Shown: piece by piece, positions 40,531-48,168 of the stretch
Layout of the letters: the number at the start of each line of letters is the position of its first letter
Position numbering within the stretch: the stretch's first letter is position 1
Source: an uncultured beta proteobacterium
GTDB lineage: Bacteria > Pseudomonadota > Gammaproteobacteria > Burkholderiales > Burkholderiaceae_C
Assembly: GCA_903864505.1 (NCBI GenBank)
Contig: CAIPGC010000025.1
Location: forward strand, 1-56,882
DNA length: 56,882 nt
Direction of reading: 5' to 3'
Program-made: the position numbers and the translations under genes
Notes under the pieces: model-generated
What the model was told of the DNA's origin: nothing
The model's database searches: none
Seen by the model: only the letters and a program-made list of their open reading frames with translations

Positions 40531-42742
40531 AGTATCCCTCTTTCCGCAACGCAGGGAACGTTGGTGCAGGCTCGGTGTGGTGTTTCGATTTCCATCCCTT
40601 GCTGCTATTTTTTTTATAGCTTCCTACGCACAGTTCGCGGGGGCTACCGCCACATTTGATGAAGTAAAAGAAGCCCACAAACCGTCCGACGCGCTGCTGC
40701 TCGACCGCCACGGAGAGTTGCTGCACCGCCTGCGTACCGATGCTACCGTGCGGCGCGGGTCGTGGGTGGAACTGGCGAATATCTCCCCGGCGCTGCGCAC
40801 GGCCTTGGTCCTGTCGGAAGACAAACGTTTTTACGAGCACAGCGGGGTCGACTGGCACGCGGTGTCCGCCGCCGCCTGGGCCAACCTGTGGAACCACAGG
40901 ACGCGAGGTGCTTCCACCGTCACCATGCAACTCGCTGGACTGCTGGACGACGACCTCAGGCGCGGTCGTGCCGGCCGCACTGTGCTGCAAAAGCTGGGGC
41001 AAACCGTGTCGGCGCAGTGGCTGGAGCGCAGCTGGCGCAAGGATGAAATTCTGGAAGCGTATCTGAACCTGGTTCCGTTCCGTGGCGAACTGGTCGGCAT
41101 CGACGCACTAAGCCACACCCTGTTTGGTAAGTCCGCGCACGGGCTGGATGCGCGCGAAGCGGCTGTGGCAGCAGCGTTGGTGCGTGCGCCCAACGCCGCG
41201 CCTGGACAGGTCGCGCAGCGGGCCTGCGCCGTGCTGGCGAGCCTGCAAACCCGCAACGTGGACCGGCGACCTGACTGCGAGGCGCTGGAGATGTTCACTG
41301 CCGCAGTGTTGCAGCAGCACGACTATGCGCCCAGCGAAGGCATTGCACCGCATGTGGCGCGGCAGTTAGCCCGCAACGCCCGCAGCCAGACGCTGCGAAC
41401 CACTCTGTACGCGCCGTTGCAGCGCTTTGCGGTACAAGCCCTGCAGCAGCAGTTACGGGAACTCTCTGGCCGCCATGTGGAAGACGGTGCGCTGGTGGTA
41501 CTGGACAACGCGACGGGCCAGGTCCTGGCCTGGGTCGGCTCTTCTGGCGACCTCAGCAACGCGGCTGACGTGGATGGAGTCACTGCGCTACGACAACCCG
41601 GCTCCACGCTGAAACCTTTTCTCTACGCGCAAGCCATCGCTGAGCGCCGCGTCACCGCCGCGTCCCTGATTGAAGACTCGGGCACCCAGCTACAGACGAC
41701 GGCAGGGCTGTACATCCCGCAGAACTACGACCACCAGTTCAAGGGCTGGGTGTCGGTGCGCACCGCGCTGGGTGCATCGCTGAATGTGCCAGCAGTGCGC
41801 GCGCTGGTGATGGTGTCGCCAGAGTCTTTTCACCAACAGCTTGTGCGCCTGGGTCTGCCGCTGAAAGAAAGTGGCGACTACTTTGGCTACAGCCTGGCGC
41901 TGGGTAGTGCGGATGTGCCTCTGCTCAATCTGACCAACGCGTACCGTGCCATCGCCAATGCTGGGCGCTTTAGTCCGGTTTCGCTCATAACGGGCAACCG
42001 ACCCGCCTGGCGCCCAGTGCTGGACGCGCGCGCTGCATTCATCGTTGGCGATATCCTGAGCGACCCTTTGGCTCGCGCCCGCACCTTTGGCACCGACAGC
42101 GTGCTGGCCACACGGTTCTGGACTGCCGTAAAAACCGGAACCAGCAAGGACATGCGCGACAACTGGGCAATTGGATGGTCGCAGCGCTACACCGTGGGGG
42201 TGTGGGTGGGCAATGCCAGCGGCGCACCCATGTGGGACGTCAGTGGTACTACCGGGGCTGCACCGATATGGGCAGCGGTGATGAATTATCTGCACGCCAC
42301 CCAACGTAGCTCCGCGCCGGTTCCGCCAGCGGGAGTGGTGCAATTGCCGGTGCTGTTTTCCGGTACCGAGGCAGGCCGCAGGGAATGGTTCCTCAAGGGC
42401 ACCCAGCAGCCCACCTTTGCTATTGATTCAGGAGCGACTCACGCATATTCATCGGGCGCTGCAACCGGAAACAGCCTCAAGGCTGCGCGAATTACCAGCC
42501 CTGTCGCTGGCACCATCATTGCGCTGGACCCCGATATTCCGCCCCACCGTCAGCGACTGAGTTTCAGCGCAGAGGGAAGTAACCTGCGCTGGCTGATCGA
42601 CGGCAAGCCATTTGCGCAGGGTTCTTCCGCACAATGGTTTCCCTGGCCAGGACGGCATGTGGTGCAAATCACCGATCAGCGCGGCAAGTTGCAGGACGAA
42701 GTGCGATTGGAGGTGCGCGGAGCGGCACTACGTCAGAGGTAG
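40508..42742 (+). CDS. pbpC: Penicillin-binding protein 1C (bifunctional transglycosylase/transpeptidase)
   Basis: From ATG 40508 the protein has 744 residues; a TTG at 40442 and GTGs at 40577/40580 are other starts, and no strong ribosome site is seen. A short hydrophobic anchor lies at about 28-48. The GT51 domain has SEDKRFYEHSGVD (catalytic Glu about 104) and RGASTVTMQLA. The transpeptidase has PGSTLKPF (S366) and KTGTS (K542), then the PBP1C C-terminal beta domain. Residues 33-53 and about 637-655 are encoded by copies of a short interspersed repeat. It builds peptidoglycan, and in E. coli lies with the macroglobulin gene. Confidence 0.93.
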   Translation: MRLVNRAEVSLFPQRRERWCRLGVVFRFPSLAAIFFIASYAQFAGATATFDEVKEAHKPSDALLLDRHGELLHRLRTDATVRRGSWVELANISPALRTALVLSEDKRFYEHSGVDWHAVSAAAWANLWNHRTRGASTVTMQLAGLLDDDLRRGRAGRTVLQKLGQTVSAQWLERSWRKDEILEAYLNLVPFRGELVGIDALSHTLFGKSAHGLDAREAAVAAALVRAPNAAPGQVAQRACAVLASLQTRNVDRRPDCEALEMFTAAVLQQHDYAPSEGIAPHVARQLARNARSQTLRTTLYAPLQRFAVQALQQQLRELSGRHVEDGALVVLDNATGQVLAWVGSSGDLSNAADVDGVTALRQPGSTLKPFLYAQAIAERRVTAASLIEDSGTQLQTTAGLYIPQNYDHQFKGWVSVRTALGASLNVPAVRALVMVSPESFHQQLVRLGLPLKESGDYFGYSLALGSADVPLLNLTNAYRAIANAGRFSPVSLITGNRPAWRPVLDARAAFIVGDILSDPLARARTFGTDSVLATRFWTAVKTGTSKDMRDNWAIGWSQRYTVGVWVGNASGAPMWDVSGTTGAAPIWAAVMNYLHATQRSSAPVPPAGVVQLPVLFSGTEAGRREWFLKGTQQPTFAIDSGATHAYSSGAATGNSLKAARITSPVAGTIIALDPDIPPHRQRLSFSAEGSNLRWLIDGKPFAQGSSAQWFPWPGRHVVQITDQRGKLQDEVRLEVRGAALRQR
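40604..40664 (+). repeat. Short interspersed repeat, copy at pbpC membrane anchor
   Basis: The head GCTATTTTTTTTATAGC is a 17-nt imperfect palindrome; the tail contains TTCCTACGCA and CGGGGGCTA. The match to the hemD copy is 36 of 51 positions by hand count, and the heads match at 15 of 17. In pbpC it is read in frame and encodes most of the hydrophobic anchor (AIFFIASYAQFAG) and the start of the TFDEV segment. Confidence 0.7.
42416..42472 (+). repeat. Short interspersed repeat, weaker copy in pbpC 3' part
   Basis: The head GCTATTGATTCAGGAGC (42419-42435) matches 13 of 17 positions of the rne-leader copy. The tail has ACGCAT and CGGGCGCT at the places of CGCAT and CGGGGGCT in the hemD copy. 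It encodes about residues 637-655 of PBP1C, between the transpeptidase and the C-terminal beta domain. Divergence makes this less sure than the other two. Confidence 0.45.
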
Positions 42743-44685
42743 GCGACCCTTGCCTGGCGCAGGTCAATGCGGCCGTGCACCCATTTCTCCAGCGCGTCAT
42801 GGCGCAGGCTGCGCATGCCGCAGCGGATGGCTTCGTCAAAGATCTCGCGGGGGCGTGCCCTGCGCTGAATGAGCAGGCGAATCTCTGCATTGTTCTCCAG
42901 AATCTCGTAAATGCCCATGCGTCCCTTGTAGCCCTTTCCACCACAATGCTCGCAACCGTGTGCTGTCTTGATGAGAACCTGTTCCGGGTTGTCCACGCCC
43001 GCAGCCGCGAGCAATCGTGCACCGCCTTCGGCTTCGCTCAGGGTAGAGCCGTAGGTGTATTCCTTGACCACTTCCGTCCACTGCGCTGGCAGCAGGGGAC
43101 GCTGGTGGGCACAGTGGGTACATAGCGACCGCACCAGTCGCTGCGCCACAATTCCGACCAGTGAGTCGGCAAAGTTCATGGCATCCATGCCCAGATCGAG
43201 CAGGCGCACCACGCTTTCGCTGGCATTGTTGGTATGCAGCGTGGACAGCACTAGGTGCCCGGTGAGCGACGCTTCAATGGCAATCTTGGCGGTCTCCTCG
43301 TCGCGAATCTCGCCAATCATGATGACATCCGGATCGGCCCGCAAAAACCCGCGCATGGCGCTGGCAAAGGTTAACCCGATCTTGATATTGACCTGAACCT
43401 GGCGCAATCCCGGGTGGGTGATCTCGATCGGGTCTTCGGCGGTCCAGATCTTCTTTTCATCGGTATTGATTTCCGCCAGCATGGAATGCAGGGTGGTGGT
43501 CTTGCCCGAGCCGGTGGGGCCCGCCGCCAGAATCAGGCCAAACGAGCGACTCGACATGCGCGTGACAACCTCGGTATCGCGCGCCTGCAAACCCAGCCAG
43601 GCCAGGGGTATGGGCTTGCTGGAGGACAGCAGGCGCAGCACCACATCTTCCATGCCGTCATGGGTTGGCATGATGGCCACGCGCAGTTCGAGGTTGGCAC
43701 CACCAAAATCGGCAAAATTAATTTTGCCGTCCTGCGGGCGCCTGCGCTCGGCAATATCCAGACGTGCCATCACCTTGATGCGTGAAACCATCGCCGAGCG
43801 CAGCTGAGGCGGCAATTTCTGGTAGAGCTCCAGATCGCCATCGCGTCGCATACGGATGCGGGTGAATTCCTCGCCGGGGTTGGTCTCAATGTGAATGTCA
43901 GAGACCTGCATGGCCTGCGCATCCAGGATCATGCGCTTGACCATGCGCACCATGCTGGAGGACTCATTAACCTCAGTGCTTTCTTCGGGCTCTTTACCGG
44001 ATACCAGTTCCCGCATCGCTTCGGACATGATGTGCTCGATGTCCTGCTGCTCCACCGGTAAAGCCTTGTCTTCAAAGTGCAGCGCGATCGGTGCTGAAGC
44101 AGGTACACCGGCATGAACTGTCGCCGACTCTGGCGACTTCTGGGGTGCCAGCGGATCAATCTGGCTGATCCGCGATGCAATCGCCTCCCGGTCTGCCCAG
44201 ACCATCAGCAGGCTGCGTCCGGTCAGCGCGCACAGATGGCCATGAACATCCTCGCTGGTAGGGCACCAGGACGCCACCACCAGCATACCTTCGCTTTCGC
44301 CCAGCACCAGCAGATCCAGCGCGCGCAGAGTGCGTATGGGCAACAGTTCCAGCGCATTTGCCGGAAGTTCAAAGCGCGCCGCGTCGACCTCGACGATGCC
44401 GGCGGTGCGCGCCAGCGCATGGTGGAGTTCCTCAGGTGTCACGAGCAAACGCTTGACCAGATCGGAGGATCTGCTGCGCAGCAGGTCCGGGTTCTCGTGG
44501 GACAGAGCTTCCAGCGTCCCATGGTCCAGCAAGCCCAGCTGTTCCATGGCCGCACCCAAGGCAACAATGGGCTCCGAACGCAGGTCGTCCATGACCTGGC
44601 GCATGCCTTCAAGCGTGGTAGGCCGCTCAGAAGAACGTGCCAATATAACGGGTTGCGTACTGGCGAAAGTCGGGGATGATGACAT
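42733..44685 (-). CDS. Orphan GspE/PilB-type secretion ATPase
   Basis: A protein of 650 residues. The N-terminal half (about 40-190) resembles the MshEN/GspE_N region. The ATPase half has Walker A GPTGSGKTTT, the Asp box (WTAEDPIEI), Walker B DVIMIGEIRD, the His box (GHLVLSTLHTN) and the zinc tetracysteine CTHC...CEHC. All nucleotide motifs are intact, so it should power a type II secretion or type IV pilus-like machine. No gspF, pilC or pilin gene is nearby, so its partner machine must be elsewhere. It overlaps the end of pbpC by 10 nt, tail to tail. Confidence 0.88.
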   Translation of the reverse strand: MSSSPTFASTQPVILARSSERPTTLEGMRQVMDDLRSEPIVALGAAMEQLGLLDHGTLEALSHENPDLLRSRSSDLVKRLLVTPEELHHALARTAGIVEVDAARFELPANALELLPIRTLRALDLLVLGESEGMLVVASWCPTSEDVHGHLCALTGRSLLMVWADREAIASRISQIDPLAPQKSPESATVHAGVPASAPIALHFEDKALPVEQQDIEHIMSEAMRELVSGKEPEESTEVNESSSMVRMVKRMILDAQAMQVSDIHIETNPGEEFTRIRMRRDGDLELYQKLPPQLRSAMVSRIKVMARLDIAERRRPQDGKINFADFGGANLELRVAIMPTHDGMEDVVLRLLSSSKPIPLAWLGLQARDTEVVTRMSSRSFGLILAAGPTGSGKTTTLHSMLAEINTDEKKIWTAEDPIEITHPGLRQVQVNIKIGLTFASAMRGFLRADPDVIMIGEIRDEETAKIAIEASLTGHLVLSTLHTNNASESVVRLLDLGMDAMNFADSLVGIVAQRLVRSLCTHCAHQRPLLPAQWTEVVKEYTYGSTLSEAEGGARLLAAAGVDNPEQVLIKTAHGCEHCGGKGYKGRMGIYEILENNAEIRLLIQRRARPREIFDEAIRCGMRSLRHDALEKWVHGRIDLRQARVAYL

Positions 44686-44690
44686 GCATC

Positions 44691-44717
44691 GCTTTCAACG
44701 CTTTCAACGCTTTCAAC
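44691..44717 (+). repeat. Three tandem copies of a 9-bp unit
   Basis: GCTTTCAAC occurs three times in a row without any mismatch, directly upstream of the ATPase gene start and about 120 nt upstream of the lactate dehydrogenase start. The unit is 9 bp, so copy number changes would keep a frame. Could be an operator array or a simple slippage repeat. Confidence 0.8.
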
Positions 44718-44834
44718 GTGAAGGCTGCACCATTGTGGGGGTTGCGCCCTGGTTTGTGCTTGATACGGATCAATCCTTCGCTTTGCACCATCCAGGCGCG
44801 GCGTTACGATGGGACCTCATTACTGGAGATCTGC

Positions 44835-45983
44835 ATGGCCGTCATCACCTGTATCGAAGATTTGCGCATCCTGGCCCAGCGGCGCGTGCCCCGCATGTTT
44901 TATGACTACGTCGATGCCGGCAGTTGGAGCGAAGGCACCTACCGTGCTAACGAGGCCGATTTTCAGAGAATCAAATTCCGCCAGCGCGTGGCCATCAACA
45001 TGGACAACCGCAGCACCGCGAGTACGATGATCGGCCAGCACGTGGCGATGCCGGTTGCGCTGGCACCGATAGGACTGACCGGCATGCAGCACGCCGACGG
45101 GGAGATTCTTGCAGCCCGTGCGGCCAAAGCGTTTGGTGTCCCATATACCCTGTCTACCATGAGCATCTGTTCGCTCGAGGACGTGGCGGCGGGCACCGGC
45201 AACCACCCGTTCTGGTTTCAGGTGTATGTAATTCGCGACCGGAATTTCATCGAACGCCTGATCGAACGCGCCAGGGCCGCAAACTGTTCGGCACTGGTTC
45301 TCACGCTGGATTTGCAAATCATCGGGCAACGCCACAAGGACCTCAAAAATGGACTCGGCGCCCCACCCAAGATGACGCTCGCAAGCATGAGCAATATGCT
45401 AACCAAGCCGCGCTGGATGCTGGGCATGGCGGGCACCAAGAGGCGAGCGTTCGGCAACATCGTCGGGCATGTACATGGAGTGGACGACATGGGCTCACTA
45501 GGCGAGTGGACACTCAAACAGTTCGACCCAACACTGGACTGGAACGATGTGGAATGGATCAAGAAACGCTGGGGCGGGAAGCTCATCCTCAAGGGCATTC
45601 AGGACGTAGAAGACGCAAAATTGGCGGTGGCCTCTGGTGCCGACGCTCTGATTGTCTCCAACCACGGCGGGCGTCAACTGGACGGGGCCGAGTCCAGCAT
45701 CCGCGCCCTGCCACCCATTGTTGATGCGGTGGGAAAGCAGATCGAGGTGCACATGGACGGTGGTATTCGCAGCGGTCAGGACGTGCTGAGAGCCCGCGCC
45801 TTGGGCGCCAAAGGTGTGTACATCGGCCGTTCCTACATCTATGGCCTTGGGGCACTGGGTGAGGCCGGGGTCACCAATGCACTCGAGATTATCCGCAAGG
45901 AACTCGACACCACCATGGCGCTGTGTGGTCACACCGACATCAACGCCGTAGACTCGAGCATCCTTGTGCCTGGCAGCTTTTGA
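44835..45983 (+). CDS. lldD: FMN-dependent L-lactate / 2-hydroxyacid dehydrogenase
   Basis: From ATG 44835, with GGAG 7 nt upstream, the protein has 382 residues, the usual family length. A longer frame upstream would translate the 9-bp repeats and is unlikely. Motifs: FYDYVDAGSWSEGTY, PVALAPIGLTGM, FQVYVIRDRNF and the active-site SNHGGRQLDG (His and Arg). It oxidises L-lactate or a related 2-hydroxy acid using FMN, passing electrons to the quinone pool. No lactate permease or LldR regulator is adjacent, so the substrate is not fixed by context. Confidence 0.9.
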   Translation: MAVITCIEDLRILAQRRVPRMFYDYVDAGSWSEGTYRANEADFQRIKFRQRVAINMDNRSTASTMIGQHVAMPVALAPIGLTGMQHADGEILAARAAKAFGVPYTLSTMSICSLEDVAAGTGNHPFWFQVYVIRDRNFIERLIERARAANCSALVLTLDLQIIGQRHKDLKNGLGAPPKMTLASMSNMLTKPRWMLGMAGTKRRAFGNIVGHVHGVDDMGSLGEWTLKQFDPTLDWNDVEWIKKRWGGKLILKGIQDVEDAKLAVASGADALIVSNHGGRQLDGAESSIRALPPIVDAVGKQIEVHMDGGIRSGQDVLRARALGAKGVYIGRSYIYGLGALGEAGVTNALEIIRKELDTTMALCGHTDINAVDSSILVPGSF

Positions 45984-45995
45984 CCTGTATCAACC

Positions 45996-46044
45996 TTCGC
46001 GCGAAGCGGACCCCCTGCCAGCCGTAACCCGACAAGGTGGCAGG
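45996..46044. other. Two inverted repeats between lldD and the EF-G-like gene
   Basis: A perfect 12-bp palindrome CTTCGCGCGAAG (45996-46007) and CCTGCCA...TGGCAGG (46014-46020 with 46038-46044, 17-nt loop). No U tract follows either, so they are not clear terminators; they could be an operator or a leader structure of the next gene. Weak evidence. Confidence 0.25.
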
Positions 46045-46085
46045 TAAGATGGATCGTATTACCGACTACCTACCGAGAACCTGCC

Positions 46086-48140
46086 ATGAGCCAAACTCTC
46101 AGCGCCCCGATTCGAACCGTTGCTCTGGTGGGCCACGGAGCCGCTGGCAAGACGACGCTGGTAGAAAGCCTTCTTGCAGCCACCGGAACCATCGCCAGCC
46201 GCGGAAGTATTGAACGAGGCAACACGGTCTGCGACTTTGATCCGCAGGAAAAAGAACTCGGCCACTCCCTGCAAACAGCCTTGGTCAGTTTCAAGACCGG
46301 CGGTGCCCAGGTACATGTGATCGATACCCCCGGCTACCCCGACTTCGCGGGTCAGTCCGTGGCAGCGCTGGCCGGGGTCGATACCGCACTGGTCGTCATC
46401 AACGCGCAGACCGGCATTGAGCTATCGACCGATCGCATGTTCGCCCTCGCAGGTGAACGCGGTCTGTGCCGCATGATCGTCATCAACAAGATCGATGCTG
46501 ACAATGTGGACCTGCCTGCTCTGGTGGGGCAGATCCGTGAACGGTTTGGCAATCAGTGCCTGTTGCTCGATCTTCCTACGCACGACGGAAAGGATGTGGT
46601 CGAGTTGCTGGGGCACGCTGACGGCGAGAGCGACTTTGCGTCGGTTGCCGCGGCGCACCGTAGCCTGATAGACCAGATTGTGGAAGAAGACGAAAACCTG
46701 ATGGCGCGCTATCTGGAAGATGGCGTCGACCCCAGTCTTGACGAACTTCATGCGCCGTTTGAAGCTGCGCTGCGTTCAGGCCATCTGATTCCCATTCTGT
46801 TCGTCTCGGCAAAAACGGGCGCCGGAGTACCTCAGTTACTGGACGCGCTGGCCAAACTCGCACCCAACCCAAGCGAAGGCAACCCACCACCGTTCTACAA
46901 GGGCGAAACCATCGCCAGCTCCGAGTCGTTCCAGTCGCAACCGGACGACGAACTGCATGTGCTGGCTCATGTATTCAAAGTCGTGATGGACCCGTTCATT
47001 GGCAAACTGGGGGTGTTCCGGGTGCATCAGGGCACGATTCGCAAGGATGCACAACTGTTTATCGGCTCCGGCAAGCGGCCCTTCAAGGTCGCCCACCTGT
47101 ATCGTCTTCAGGGCAAGGAGTATGTCGAAGTTCCCGTGCTGGTGCCCGGAGACATTGGTGCCGTGGCCAAGGTGGACGACATCGATTTCGACTGCGTTCT
47201 GCATGACTCGCACGACGAAGACCACATCCATCTCAAACCGCTACAGTTCCCGCTGCCGATGCAGGGACTTGCAGTACAGACACGCAAGAAGAGCGACGAG
47301 CATCGCCTGTTTGACGTCTTGCACAAGCTCGAGCTCGAGGACCCCTGCTTCACAGTCGAGCGCCACCCCAGCACCAACGAGACCGTAATACGCGGGCTCG
47401 GCGAGATGCACCTGCGCGCCAAACTGGCACGCATGCTGCAGCAGTTCAAGCTCGAGCTTGACACCAGCCCACCCCAGATTGCCTACCGAGAAACCATCAC
47501 CCAAAACGCCGACGGACATTGCCGCCACAAAAAGCAAAGCGGCGGCGCAGGTCAGTTCGGTGAGGTCATGTTGCGCATTGAACCGCTGGCACGCGGCGCC
47601 GGCTTCGAGTTTGTCGATATCGTCAAAGGCGGTGCCATTCCCGGCGTGTTCATGGCGGCAGTTGAAAAGGGCGTGCGTCAGGCGCTGGCCGACGGCATCC
47701 TGGCCGGCTTCCCGGTGCACGACCTGCGCGTCATTGTCTACGACGGCAAAACCCACGCGGTGGACGGCAAGGACATTGCATTTACCCAGGCTGGCCGCAA
47801 GGCCACGCATGAAGCGGTGATGAAAGCCACGCCGATTGTTCTGGAGCCGCTGGTCAACATCGAAGTGGTTGCGCCCGAAGCCGCCATTGGCGACCTCACT
47901 GGCGATCTGGCCAGCAAGCGCGGGCACGTCACGGGCACGCAGCCACGCCCGGCCGCAACGGTCGCAATCAGCGGCCAGATTCCACTGGCCGAACTCGACG
48001 ATTACCAGGGGCGGCTCAAATCCCTCACGGCAGGCCAGGGCTCCTACAGCATTGAGTTTTCGCATTACGCACCGGTGCCAGCGCAGACCCAGCAGAAGCT
48101 GATGTCGGCCCACAAAGCGGTCAATCTCGACGACGAGTAA
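46086..48140 (+). CDS. Elongation factor G-like GTPase
   Basis: A protein of 684 residues with EF-G domains: G domain (1-260), domain II (about 285-370), III, IV with HKKQSGGAGQFGEV (about 478-491), and V. G1 is GHGAAGKTT (16-24), G4 NKID and G5 SAKTG. G3 reads DTPGYPDF (80-87): the catalytic His of DTPGHVDF is replaced by Tyr (Y84). Switch I is short and lacks ERGITI. The same change is known in the EF-G-like group that includes mycobacterial EF-G2. It is therefore a paralogue, not the main fusA, which normally lies in the str operon. Confidence 0.9.
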   Translation: MSQTLSAPIRTVALVGHGAAGKTTLVESLLAATGTIASRGSIERGNTVCDFDPQEKELGHSLQTALVSFKTGGAQVHVIDTPGYPDFAGQSVAALAGVDTALVVINAQTGIELSTDRMFALAGERGLCRMIVINKIDADNVDLPALVGQIRERFGNQCLLLDLPTHDGKDVVELLGHADGESDFASVAAAHRSLIDQIVEEDENLMARYLEDGVDPSLDELHAPFEAALRSGHLIPILFVSAKTGAGVPQLLDALAKLAPNPSEGNPPPFYKGETIASSESFQSQPDDELHVLAHVFKVVMDPFIGKLGVFRVHQGTIRKDAQLFIGSGKRPFKVAHLYRLQGKEYVEVPVLVPGDIGAVAKVDDIDFDCVLHDSHDEDHIHLKPLQFPLPMQGLAVQTRKKSDEHRLFDVLHKLELEDPCFTVERHPSTNETVIRGLGEMHLRAKLARMLQQFKLELDTSPPQIAYRETITQNADGHCRHKKQSGGAGQFGEVMLRIEPLARGAGFEFVDIVKGGAIPGVFMAAVEKGVRQALADGILAGFPVHDLRVIVYDGKTHAVDGKDIAFTQAGRKATHEAVMKATPIVLEPLVNIEVVAPEAAIGDLTGDLASKRGHVTGTQPRPAATVAISGQIPLAELDDYQGRLKSLTAGQGSYSIEFSHYAPVPAQTQQKLMSAHKAVNLDDE

Positions 48141-48168
48141 CCGAACCGCGGCGTGAACCACCGCGTCC

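Noticed and set aside
44691..44717. 9-bp tandem repeats as a CRISPR-like array
   Set aside because: Units are directly joined, only 9 bp, with no spacers and no cas genes anywhere in the window.
44676..44834. N-terminal extension of the lactate dehydrogenase through the 9-bp repeats
   Set aside because: It would translate the repeats as FNAFNAFN with no family similarity; the ATG at 44835 has a ribosome site and starts at the conserved N-terminus.
46086..48140. The EF-G-like gene as the main elongation factor G or a TetM-type resistance protein
   Set aside because: The altered G3 motif, short switch I and solitary place outside the str operon point to an EF-G-like paralogue; no mobile-element context is present.
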